Origin: Bacteroidota bacterium
GTDB taxonomy: Bacteria; Bacteroidota; Bacteroidia; Bacteroidales; Tenuifilaceae
DNA: 6,978 nt
Assembly (NCBI GenBank): GCA_023406715.1
Contig: JAEXVC010000067.1
Location: forward strand, 1-6,978
Direction: 5' to 3'
The notes under the pieces were generated by a model, which saw only the letters and a program-made list of their open reading frames with translations, had not been told where the DNA came from and made no database searches. The translations under genes and the position numbers were made by a program. Positions 1-6,041 of this stretch are shown piece by piece; the stretch's first letter is position 1, and each line of letters opens with the position of its first letter.

Positions 1-902
1 TCGTCTTTTGTTTTCTTTTTCTTGTCTTTTTTCTTTTTCTTATCCGATTTTTTACTTTTTTGCCCCATTGTTTTCCACCAAATCAGGTAGACTACAGCGG
101 TTATTACCCATACAGGCCAAATTTTCATAAAGAAAATAAGCACCCATACAATCCCTTTCCAACCAGCGTGTAGGGCTTCCTTTACTTTTTGCCAGAAACT
201 TGGCATCTCGTCGGGGGTGTACTTAAACTCTAGTTTTTGGTAGAAGTATAGCGATATTGTGCTTAAATTAACCTGATGGTCGATGTATTTCATTCGCCCT
301 TCGGCCGATTCAATCTCGGCACGGATTTCGCCTAGTTTATTTTCGATTTTAAGGATATCCTCAATATTGCTGGTTTTGCGAAGCAAGTCGAGGTATGTTT
401 TCTCAACCTTACGTTTGTTTTCCATTCGGATTTTAACATCAATATACTCCTCGGTTACATCCTGTGTATAGATGTTCTGATAATCGACACGTTTAGCCAC
501 AGTGGTTAGTGATTTTAGCAAACTATTGAATCCTGTAGCAGGAACTTTTATCTCCATATTGTTACCGAGTTGCAAATCGGATTGTTGGAATCCTTCGCTA
601 GTAACGTATGCTTTGGATGCAACTATAATGGAGTCAATCTGTTTTTTGGATTTTGCATAGTCAACCACCTCCATACTAACATTGGCTGTTTTAATAATTT
701 TTGGTGCAACCTCGCTAGACTCATTTCTAAAACTGGCCTTATCGGCTTGGTAATCTTGTCTGGTTGCCACAGGTGCTGCTTCATAATCGACAGCAGTCTC
801 CATTAAAGTTGATTCCTCCGACTTGTAGGAACCTTTATTGCTATTGCAACCAATGAGGATTGCCGCTAGTGCAATTGATGTAAGTAGGATTGGCTTTTTC
901 AT
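1..902 (-). CDS. DUF4349 domain lipoprotein with C-terminal membrane helix (3' end outside window)
   Basis: The open frame runs from an ATG at 902-900 to the left edge without a stop, giving 300 codons; the true C-terminus is outside but probably close. Residues 1-19 form a lipoprotein signal peptide: MKK, a hydrophobic stretch, then lipobox LIGC with Cys19 as the lipidated residue. A polar linker follows to about 65. The DUF4349 core starts at KIIKTANVSMEV (68-79) and runs to about 225. It includes a charged helical stretch at about 155-205 that looks like a coiled coil. A hydrophobic, Trp-rich segment at about 250-276 reads as a transmembrane helix. It is followed by a very Lys-rich tail (281 onward). 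Seen: signal, core, helix and tail. Known: DUF4349 proteins are common in Bacteroidota and Firmicutes, and their function is unsettled. Inferred: an inner-membrane protein with a periplasmic core and a cytoplasmic basic tail. The S4 protein gene lies 84 bp upstream on the same strand, so co-transcription is possible but not shown. Confidence 0.85.
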   Translation of the reverse strand, partial: MKKPILLTSIALAAILIGCNSNKGSYKSEESTLMETAVDYEAAPVATRQDYQADKASFRNESSEVAPKIIKTANVSMEVVDYAKSKKQIDSIIVASKAYVTSEGFQQSDLQLGNNMEIKVPATGFNSLLKSLTTVAKRVDYQNIYTQDVTEEYIDVKIRMENKRKVEKTYLDLLRKTSNIEDILKIENKLGEIRAEIESAEGRMKYIDHQVNLSTISLYFYQKLEFKYTPDEMPSFWQKVKEALHAGWKGIVWVLIFFMKIWPVWVITAVVYLIWWKTMGQKSKKSDKKKKKDKKKKTKD

Positions 903-986
903 ATGACAAATTAAGTTATTCAGTTATTAAGATAATAAGTCTATAGCGTTTTCTATTATTAACGGTTCAAAATCAAAAATATTAAT

Positions 987-1199
987 CTACTTACTAACTA
1001 CTTTTATGGTCTGGTCAAAAACCTCTACAATATCACCATTCCTGAGCTTGGCTCTTTTACGTGTTTCAACCTGACCATTAACGGTAACATCACCATTTTC
1101 TACCAAAAAGTGTGCCTCTCCACCTGAGTTTGCCAAACGGCAAGCCTTTAAAAGTTGGTCAAGCTGAATATACTCCGATTCAATTTGAAATTCCTGCAT
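987..1199 (-). CDS. S4-domain RNA-binding protein, YbcJ-like
   Basis: This is a 70-residue protein made almost entirely of one S4 RNA-binding fold. Seen: the helix-turn-helix part IQLDQLLKACRLANSGGEA (11-29) and the following strand FLVENGDVTVNG (31-42), then TRKRAKLRNGDIV (46-58). The S4 family signature of basic residues before a G-D turn is present. The length matches stand-alone YbcJ-type S4 proteins. The family binds structured RNA, probably rRNA or tRNA, in the cytoplasm; a specific role is not established. I chose the ATG at 1199-1197. The frame stays open to a TTG at 1220-1218, but the promoter candidate at 1222-1253 would start transcription at about 1215, leaving a 16-nt leader to the ATG and placing the TTG at or before the start site. 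The gene is divergent from the glycosyltransferase and upstream of the DUF4349 gene. Confidence 0.85.
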   Translation of the reverse strand: MQEFQIESEYIQLDQLLKACRLANSGGEAHFLVENGDVTVNGQVETRKRAKLRNGDIVEVFDQTIKVVSK

Positions 1200-1221
1200 A
1201 CAATACGTTTTAAAATTCAAT

Positions 1222-1253
1222 CAAATTTAGTTGATTTTTTGTTCTGCGTAAAA
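1222..1253 (-). promoter_or_regulatory. Candidate Bacteroidota promoter for the S4-domain gene
   Basis: On the minus strand, 1229-1222 reads TAAATTTG, an exact match to the Bacteroidota -7 consensus TAnnTTTG. A weak -33 element (TTTT instead of TTTG) lies at 1253-1250, with 20 nt between the two. The predicted start site near 1215 would give a leader of about 16 nt before the ATG at 1199. The -7 match is seen directly; promoter activity is inferred. Confidence 0.45.
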
Positions 1254-1288
1254 TTCAGGTTCAATTAGTTAATTATTATTCAGTGGTC

Positions 1289-1321
1289 AACCCCAAAAGG
1301 GTTCTAAACCCTTTTGGGGTT
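1289..1321. repeat. Perfect 15-bp inverted repeat with 3-nt loop in a divergent intergenic region
   Basis: The left arm AACCCCAAAAGGGTT (1289-1303) and right arm AACCCTTTTGGGGTT (1307-1321) are exact reverse complements around the loop CTA (1304-1306). On the plus strand the arm runs into TTTT (1320-1323), then AAA, so it resembles a plus-strand intrinsic terminator with a short T-run. However, the gene to its left is on minus and starts at 1199, so there is no plus-strand gene for it to end. It sits between two divergent promoter candidates. It could be a terminator against stray transcription, an operator for a dimeric regulator, or a leader hairpin if the glycosyltransferase promoter lies further upstream. 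The symmetry is certain; the role is open. Confidence 0.9.
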
Positions 1322-1332
1322 TTAAACGCATT

Positions 1333-1362
1333 TTTGTATTGCAATAAAAGTCACTAATTTTA
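1333..1362 (+). promoter_or_regulatory. Candidate promoter for the glycosyltransferase gene
   Basis: TTTG at 1333-1336 is followed after 18 nt by TAATTTTA at 1355-1362, which matches the Bacteroidota -7 consensus TAnnTTTG except for its last base. Transcription would start at about 1367 and leave a leader of about 20 nt before the ATG at 1390. The region is AT-rich, so a chance match is possible. Confidence 0.35.
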
Positions 1363-1389
1363 AGCGTTTTTATATTGATACTTTTGTTT

Positions 1390-2382
1390 ATGGATAATTT
1401 AAGTCTTTCGTTAATAGTTCCTGTTTATAACCGTCCCAATGAGATTGAGGAGTTGTTGGATAGTTTGTCGAAACAAACCGATAAGGATTTTGAAATTGTA
1501 ATTGTTGAGGATGGTTCAACAATAACCTGTACCGATCAGATTGAGAAGTATAGGTCGGTTTTTGACATAAAGTACTTCTTTAAACCCAATACAGGTCCAG
1601 GTCAATCACGTAATTACGGAATGGAGCGTGCCAGTGGTAATTACTTTATAATATTGGATTCCGACTGTATTATCCCCAGCGGATACATTGCAACTGTGCG
1701 GAAATCGCTTAGGGAGAATTACGTTGATACCTTTGGCGGACCCGATAGAGCCGATAAGTCGTTCACAAACCTTCAACAGGCAGTGGATTATTCCATGACA
1801 TCGTTTTTTACAACGGGCGGAATTCGTGGTGGAAAAAAGCAACTAGATAAGTACTATCCACGCAGTTTCAATATGGGAATATCCAAGGAGGTTTTTCAAA
1901 AGACTGGAGGTTTTCCATCGGTTCGTTACGCTGCAAGTAAAGCGGCGGGCGAGGATATTGAGTTAAGCATTAATATTTACAAGCAGGGATTTAAAATTGG
2001 GCTGATAAGCGATGCCTATGTTTACCATAAACGCCGAACCAGTATAAAGCAGTTTTACCGTCAGGTATATAACTTTGGGTATGCGAGAGTAACGCTGTCG
2101 CGTAGGAATAAAGGAACGTTGAAGTTAGTTCATCTTTTGCCATTGGCATTTACGCTTGGTTCTGTAGGGCTAATTATCTGTGCAATATTTATTTCGTGGA
2201 TGTTCCTATTGCCGTTGATGCTATTTATGTTGCTGGTTAATTTAGATGCAATTATTCGTAAACGCAGCCTGTTAATTGGTAAACTTGCAATGTTCATCAG
2301 TCTTATCCAACTATATGGCTATGGACTTGGGTTTATGAAAGGCGTTTGGGATGTAATGAGAGGAAAATCAATTGGACAATAG
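1390..2382 (+). CDS. Family 2 glycosyltransferase with C-terminal membrane helices
   Basis: This is a 330-residue GT-A fold enzyme that transfers a sugar from a nucleotide-sugar donor, probably at the cytoplasmic face of the inner membrane. Seen: the family start LSLIVPVYNRP (6-16), the nucleotide-binding acidic pair E40-D41 in VEDGS, the metal-binding DSD at 90-92 (LDSDC), the acceptor-side block SFNMGISKEVF (159-169), and GED at 187-189, with Asp189 as the likely catalytic base. YHKRR (212-216) matches the usual loop after it. Residues about 246-315 contain two or three hydrophobic segments that probably anchor the protein. Donor and acceptor cannot be read from the sequence; surface polysaccharide or glycolipid synthesis is the usual role. 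I chose the ATG at 1390 because the fold begins five residues later; the frame extends upstream only to a TTG at 1375. queG follows 60 bp downstream on the same strand. Confidence 0.88.
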   Translation: MDNLSLSLIVPVYNRPNEIEELLDSLSKQTDKDFEIVIVEDGSTITCTDQIEKYRSVFDIKYFFKPNTGPGQSRNYGMERASGNYFIILDSDCIIPSGYIATVRKSLRENYVDTFGGPDRADKSFTNLQQAVDYSMTSFFTTGGIRGGKKQLDKYYPRSFNMGISKEVFQKTGGFPSVRYAASKAAGEDIELSINIYKQGFKIGLISDAYVYHKRRTSIKQFYRQVYNFGYARVTLSRRNKGTLKLVHLLPLAFTLGSVGLIICAIFISWMFLLPLMLFMLLVNLDAIIRKRSLLIGKLAMFISLIQLYGYGLGFMKGVWDVMRGKSIGQ

Positions 2383-2385
2383 GTT

Positions 2386-2413
2386 AATAAGTCAATAAGT
2401 CAATTCCTAAGTC
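2386..2413 (+). repeat. Short tandem repeat between the glycosyltransferase and queG
   Basis: AATAAGTC occurs twice head to tail (2386-2393 and 2394-2401), and its core TAAGTC occurs a third time at 2408-2413. It lies in the 60-bp gap right after the glycosyltransferase stop codon. The repeat is seen directly; it may simply be slippage in AT-rich DNA. Confidence 0.6.
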
Positions 2414-2442
2414 ACAATATTTACTTTCAACCAATAAACAAA

Positions 2443-3363
2443 ATGATTCCAAATCTTCGCATAGTAGAACTAGCCACCGAGGTTGGGTTTGATGCCTGCG
2501 GAGTTAGCGTTGTTTCAGAGTTGGTTGAGGAGAAGGAACGTTTAGCCGATTGGATTTCCAACGGATATCACGCAGAAATGGCCTATATGGCTAACAATTT
2601 TGAAATGCGTTTGAATCCCGCATTAATTGTTCCCAATGCAAAATCGGTTATTAGCGTTTTACTTAGTTACAAACGAGAGGATTTATCCATAATTAAAAAT
2701 CCTCCGAAAATATCGCGATATGCGCTTGGCCCCGATTACCACTTGGTAATAAAATCTATGCTTTTTGATTTGTTAAGCCGAATTAGAGCGGAGTTTGGTG
2801 TTGCAAATGGACGAGCATTTGTTGACTCAGCCCCAGTTTTGGAGCGTGCTTGGGCTGTGAAATCTGGTTTAGGTTGGATTGGGAAAAACACAAATCTTAT
2901 TAACCCTGCTCTAGGGTCATACGTTTTCATTGGTGAACTTATTGTTGATGTTGAGATTGAACCTACAAACAATGAGACTCCGAATAGGTGTGGGAATTGT
3001 ACCCGATGTGTTGATGCTTGTCCTACAGGAGCAATAGTTGAACCCCGAGTGATTGATGCCAATAGATGTATTTCATACATCAACATTGAGAAAAAAACAC
3101 CGTTAACAGAGCCTGAGTTTTTAATGCTAAGCAATTGGTGTTTTGGTTGCGATATTTGCCAGGAGGTTTGTCCTTGGAATAAAAAGGCTGCAATTAAAAA
3201 TCATCCTCAACTCCAGACTGAAAAGTTGAATGAATTGTTACCCGAGCAGCTAGTCGGCATGTCGGAAACTGAATTCGGGGAATTATTTGCCGAAACGCCG
3301 TTAATGCGTGCGGGCTATGAAAAGGTATTGTTGGCTGTAAAGAGCATTCATCAACAAAAATAA
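2443..3363 (+). CDS. queG: Epoxyqueuosine reductase, short form
   Basis: QueG reduces epoxyqueuosine to queuosine in the anticodon wobble position (base 34) of tRNAs for Tyr, His, Asp and Asn, using cobalamin and two [4Fe-4S] clusters in the cytoplasm. Seen: the family block SRYALGPDYH (91-100), then VDSAPVLERAWA (127-138) with Asp128 as the likely general acid, and SGLGWIGKNTNLI (141-153). The ferredoxin-like part has CxxCxxCxxxCP at Cys183, 186, 189 and 193, then Cys209, and CxxCxxCxxxCP at Cys233, 236, 239 and 243. This is the complete ligand set for two clusters. At 306 residues it is shorter than the E. coli enzyme (about 379) because the C-terminal HEAT-like extension is missing; short forms are usual in Bacteroidota. 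The start ATG at 2443 has no Shine-Dalgarno sequence. The gene may be read through from the glycosyltransferase gene or have its own promoter. It ends at a terminator shared with ahcY. Confidence 0.95.
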   Translation: MIPNLRIVELATEVGFDACGVSVVSELVEEKERLADWISNGYHAEMAYMANNFEMRLNPALIVPNAKSVISVLLSYKREDLSIIKNPPKISRYALGPDYHLVIKSMLFDLLSRIRAEFGVANGRAFVDSAPVLERAWAVKSGLGWIGKNTNLINPALGSYVFIGELIVDVEIEPTNNETPNRCGNCTRCVDACPTGAIVEPRVIDANRCISYINIEKKTPLTEPEFLMLSNWCFGCDICQEVCPWNKKAAIKNHPQLQTEKLNELLPEQLVGMSETEFGELFAETPLMRAGYEKVLLAVKSIHQQK

Positions 3364-3396
3364 AAACTGCGAAACCAAATGGTCTCGCAGTTTTTT
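3362..3396. terminator. Bidirectional terminator between queG and ahcY
   Basis: The arms at 3362-3376 and 3381-3395 pair around the loop AAAT, with the queG stop codon overlapping the first arm. The plus-strand RNA ends in a run of six U, and the minus-strand RNA ends in two U-rich runs. The only irregular position (3373 with 3384) is an A-C mismatch in the queG transcript but a G-U wobble in the ahcY transcript, so the hairpin is slightly better for ahcY. It lies between two convergent stop codons, as expected for a shared terminator. Confidence 0.9.
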
Positions 3397-3415
3397 GTTT
3401 TGAATATCTAAATTA

Positions 3416-4834
3416 TTAGTATCTGTAGTGCTCTGGTTTGTATGGACCTTCAACTTTAACGCCAATGTAATCGGCCTGTTTTTGACTTAACTTGGTTAGT
3501 TTAACGCCAATCTGCTCAAGGTGTAGGCGAGCAACTTCCTCGTCGAGTTCCTTTGGTAAGCGGTAAACATCAACATCAAGTTTCTTTGTCCAAAGTTCAA
3601 TTTGCGCAAGGGTTTGGTTGCTGAAACTGTTGCTCATCACAAAACTTGGGTGACCAGTTGCGCATCCAAGGTTCACTAAACGACCTTCGGCAAGTAAAAA
3701 CATCGATTTACCATCGGGGAAGTAGTACTGATCAACTTGTGGTTTAACGGTTACCTTCTTGATGTTCTTGTCGTTATTTAGCCTATCAACTTGAATTTCG
3801 TTATCGAAGTGGCCAATGTTGCAAACAATTGCTTGGTCCTTCATTTTGTACATGTGCTCAAGGGTGATGATATCGCAGTTACCAGTAGTTGTAACGTAGA
3901 TGTTGCCTTCGTCAAGAGCATCCTCTAGAGGTTTGATTTCAAAACCTTCCATTGCTGCTTGTAATGCACAAATTGGGTCAATTTCGGTTACAATAACGCG
4001 TGAACCGTATGAGCGCATACTCTTTGCACAGCCTTTACCAACATCGCCATAACCGCAAACCACAACCACTTTACCTGCAAGCATAACATCGGTAGCGCGC
4101 TTAATACCATCGGCTAATGATTCGCGGCAGCCGTAAAGGTTGTCGAATTTACTCTTTGTTACAGAGTCGTTAACGTTGATTGCAGGAATAAGCAGCTCGT
4201 TACGCTCCTTCATTTGGTATAACCTATGAACTCCAGTGGTTGTTTCCTCCGAAACTCCTTTCCACTCTTTAACAAGGTTGTGCCATTTGTTTGGTTCTTT
4301 TGCAAGAGTTTCTTTCAGTAGATTTAAGATAACGCCTTCCTCGTGGCTTTCGGCCTTGCGATTTAGGAATTCCTTATTGTTTTCGGCCTTGTAACCCCAG
4401 TGAATAAGTAGGGTAGCATCGCCACCATCGTCAACAATTAGGTTTGGTCCTTGGCTATTAGGAAACGATAGTGCCTGTTCGGTACACCACCAGTACTCTT
4501 CGAGGGTTTCACCTTTCCAGGCAAAAACTGGAATTCCTGCAGCAGCAATTGCAGCAGCAGCGTGATCCTGAGTTGAAAAGATGTTGCAACTTGCCCAACG
4601 AACATCAGCGCCAAGTTCTTTTAGAGTTTCAATTAGCACTGCTGTTTGAATTGTCATATGCAGAGAGCCCATAATACGAGCACCCTTAAGAGGTTTTTGA
4701 GAGCCGAACTTTTTTCGAATTGCCATTAATCCGGGCATTTCCTTTTCGGCAATCTCAATTTCTTTTCTTCCCCAATCGGCAAGTTTAATGTCCTTTACCT
4801 TGTAGGGTAAGGATGATGTTTTTGCTTGTTCCAT
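3416..4834 (-). CDS. ahcY: Adenosylhomocysteinase (S-adenosylhomocysteine hydrolase)
   Basis: The enzyme splits S-adenosylhomocysteine reversibly into adenosine and homocysteine with bound NAD+, removing the product that inhibits methyltransferases. Seen: substrate-domain residues in GSLHMT (His59), IVDDGGD (Asp135/136), SEETTTGVH (Glu196/197) and NDSVTKSKFDN (Lys227, Asp231, Asn232). The NAD-binding Rossmann loop GYGDVGKG is at 261-268, NIGHFDNE at 339-346 (His342) and CATGHPSFVMSNSF at 391-404 (His395). The C-terminal KPEHYRY tail, which reaches into the NAD site of the partner subunit, is at 466-472. At 472 residues it belongs to the long form. Compared with the roughly 432-residue human enzyme it has an extra segment at about 150-190, seen in many bacterial and plant enzymes. 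All catalytic residues are present. The start ATG at 4834 is 24 bp after the ribF stop on the same strand. I see no clear promoter in that gap, so ribF-ahcY may be one transcript. Confidence 0.97.
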   Translation of the reverse strand: MEQAKTSSLPYKVKDIKLADWGRKEIEIAEKEMPGLMAIRKKFGSQKPLKGARIMGSLHMTIQTAVLIETLKELGADVRWASCNIFSTQDHAAAAIAAAGIPVFAWKGETLEEYWWCTEQALSFPNSQGPNLIVDDGGDATLLIHWGYKAENNKEFLNRKAESHEEGVILNLLKETLAKEPNKWHNLVKEWKGVSEETTTGVHRLYQMKERNELLIPAINVNDSVTKSKFDNLYGCRESLADGIKRATDVMLAGKVVVVCGYGDVGKGCAKSMRSYGSRVIVTEIDPICALQAAMEGFEIKPLEDALDEGNIYVTTTGNCDIITLEHMYKMKDQAIVCNIGHFDNEIQVDRLNNDKNIKKVTVKPQVDQYYFPDGKSMFLLAEGRLVNLGCATGHPSFVMSNSFSNQTLAQIELWTKKLDVDVYRLPKELDEEVARLHLEQIGVKLTKLSQKQADYIGVKVEGPYKPEHYRY

Positions 4835-4858
4835 TATGTTGTTATTAAATTTTGATAA

Positions 4859-5836
4859 CTACTTTGTTGAACGCAAAGTTAGGAATAAGTTTTGAAATGA
4901 GTAGGAATTGTGTCCTTTTAGGACTTCAATGGCCATTTCCTTGTCTTTATCAAGTTGATGTTTTAGTTGTTCAACTGAAGGAAATCGCTTTTCGTTGCGT
5001 AAACGCTTTATTAATGCAATTTCGATACCTGAGTTGTATATTTCTTTATCGAAATCAAAAATATGTACCTCTATGGTTTGTCGGCGACTACTTTCAATGG
5101 TTGGTCGGAAGCCAATATTGAGCATGCCTTGCTTTATCTCCCCATCAATATTAACCACAACAGCATATACACCTTCAAGCGGGATGAGTTTTAGTGGGTC
5201 GTTTGGGCGAATGTTGGCTGTGGGGAATCCAATTTGCCTACCAACCTGATTGCCTGATTCCACTGCGCCTGTAATTAGGTAAGGGTAACCAAGCATATGG
5301 TTAGCGCGGTCGATATCACCTTTAATTAATGCTTCACGAATTTTGGTAGAACTAATATCAACCCCATCAACAATAAGTTGTTCAATCACTTCCAGTGTGA
5401 AGCCTAGTTCTTGGCTTAGCTTTTTAAGCAAATCGGCATTGCCGTTACCCCCTTTACCAAAATGGTGGTCGGCTCCAACCACAAAATGCTTTACATGGTA
5501 ATCTTTAACAAGATGATTGATAAAAGCTTCTGGTTCCAGATTGATATATTGAGGGGTGAACTCCTGAACAATCAAAAAATCAATACCACATTTCGATACA
5601 ATCTTTGATTTTTCGTTAAGAGTTGTCAAAAACCTTAATTTTTCAGGGTCTTTTTGTAGAACAAGTCGTGGATGTGGCCAAAATGTTAGAACAGCTGAAC
5701 CCAACCCCATTAGTTCTGCAGATTTCAGAACACCATCAATGAGAGTTCTGTGCCCAGCGTGAACGCCATCGAAAAAGCCCATGGTAAGGGCAATTTCTCT
5801 TCCTTTGGTTTGTTCGGGTTTCTGGACAATAATCAT
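4859..5836 (-). CDS. ribF: Bifunctional riboflavin kinase / FAD synthetase
   Basis: RibF phosphorylates riboflavin to FMN and then adenylates FMN to FAD in the cytoplasm. Seen in the N-terminal adenylyltransferase half: FDGVHAGH (22-29, the nucleotidyltransferase HxGH-like motif), TFWPHP (51-56), VGADHHFGKGG (120-130) and ISSTKIR (161-167). Seen in the C-terminal kinase half: GRQIGFPTAN (199-208, with the PTAN motif), EGVYAV (221-226), IGFRPTI (241-247) and EVHIFDFD (256-263, with Glu256 as likely catalytic base). The length of 325 residues is close to that of the E. coli enzyme, so both activities should be intact. Odd point: many RibF proteins have arginines in the loop after the DxxFG motif, but here it reads GKGGNGN, rich in glycine. 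The ATG at 5836 has no Shine-Dalgarno sequence. ahcY follows 24 bp downstream. Confidence 0.96.
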   Translation of the reverse strand: MIIVQKPEQTKGREIALTMGFFDGVHAGHRTLIDGVLKSAELMGLGSAVLTFWPHPRLVLQKDPEKLRFLTTLNEKSKIVSKCGIDFLIVQEFTPQYINLEPEAFINHLVKDYHVKHFVVGADHHFGKGGNGNADLLKKLSQELGFTLEVIEQLIVDGVDISSTKIREALIKGDIDRANHMLGYPYLITGAVESGNQVGRQIGFPTANIRPNDPLKLIPLEGVYAVVVNIDGEIKQGMLNIGFRPTIESSRRQTIEVHIFDFDKEIYNSGIEIALIKRLRNEKRFPSVEQLKHQLDKDKEMAIEVLKGHNSYSFQNLFLTLRSTK

Positions 5837-5897
5837 AAAAACACTATGGGTTGGACTTGCTAAGATGCTAATTTTAGTTTATTATTTCAACGAATTA

Positions 5898-5925
5898 CAA
5901 TTTTAACATTACTCATGTTGACAAA
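5898..5925 (-). promoter_or_regulatory. ribF: Weak candidate promoter for ribF
   Basis: On the minus strand TTTG (5925-5922) is followed after 16 nt by TAAAATTG (5905-5898), one mismatch from TAnnTTTG. The spacing is one base shorter than the usual range. Transcription would start near 5891, giving a leader of about 55 nt. This is the best match I found in the gap, but the region is AT-rich and the call is tentative. Confidence 0.25.
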
Positions 5926-5997
5926 GTTTAACAAGCCATAGACGTACGACTTGTATGAGTGGACGAAAGTTTTGTTTTGGGTGATAAACGGATTTAG

Positions 5998-6040
5998 TGC
6001 TGGCTGAAGTTGTTGTAATTAGCTATCAGCCAGCATTTTT
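5998..6040. terminator. Hairpin just after the phosphorylase stop codon, T-run on the plus side
   Basis: TGCTGGCTGA (5998-6007) and TCAGCCAGCA (6026-6035) are perfect 10-bp arms around an 18-nt loop. By position, one base-run after the TAG at 6044-6042, it should end the phosphorylase transcript. However, the TTTTT run (6036-6040) follows the hairpin on the plus strand. Read on minus, the hairpin is followed by CTAAATCC, which has no U-run. It may work as a T-poor stabilising hairpin for the minus transcript, or as a terminator for an unseen plus-strand RNA. Confidence 0.6.
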
Positions 6041-6041
6041 G

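Larger units (their letters stand above)
5837..6041. other. 205-bp intergenic region between ribF and the phosphorylase gene
   Basis: No credible coding frame is present on either strand; the plus-strand ATGs lead to peptides of 13 residues or fewer. I see no tRNA or known riboswitch pattern. In particular I find no recognisable FMN riboswitch core before ribF, though only inspection was possible. The region holds a weak ribF promoter candidate and the hairpin at 5998-6035. The stretch between them is unexplained. Confidence 0.7.

Noticed and set aside
283..806. Two plus-strand open frames (283-471 and 570-806)
   Set aside because: Both lie within the well-supported minus-strand DUF4349 frame and have no recognisable domain.
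1218..1220. TTG at 1220 as start of the S4-domain protein (77 residues)
   Set aside because: It adds seven residues outside the S4 fold and would lie at or before the predicted transcription start; the ATG at 1199 fits better.
1379..1386. TACTTTTG as the -7 box of the glycosyltransferase gene
   Set aside because: It is an exact consensus match but ends only 3 nt before the ATG, so transcription would begin at or inside the start codon; no suitably spaced -33 box was seen.
2736..3134. Minus-strand open frame of 132 residues inside queG
   Set aside because: It overlaps the conserved cluster region of queG, resembles no family I know, and is a shadow of the real frame.
4471..4674. Plus-strand open frame with Gln-rich stretch inside ahcY
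   Set aside because: The glutamines come from reading the Ala-rich ahcY segment (AAAAIAAAG) on the other strand.
5837..5900. FMN riboswitch upstream of ribF
   Set aside because: The conserved riboswitch elements could not be recognised, and the likely leader of about 55 nt is too short for one.
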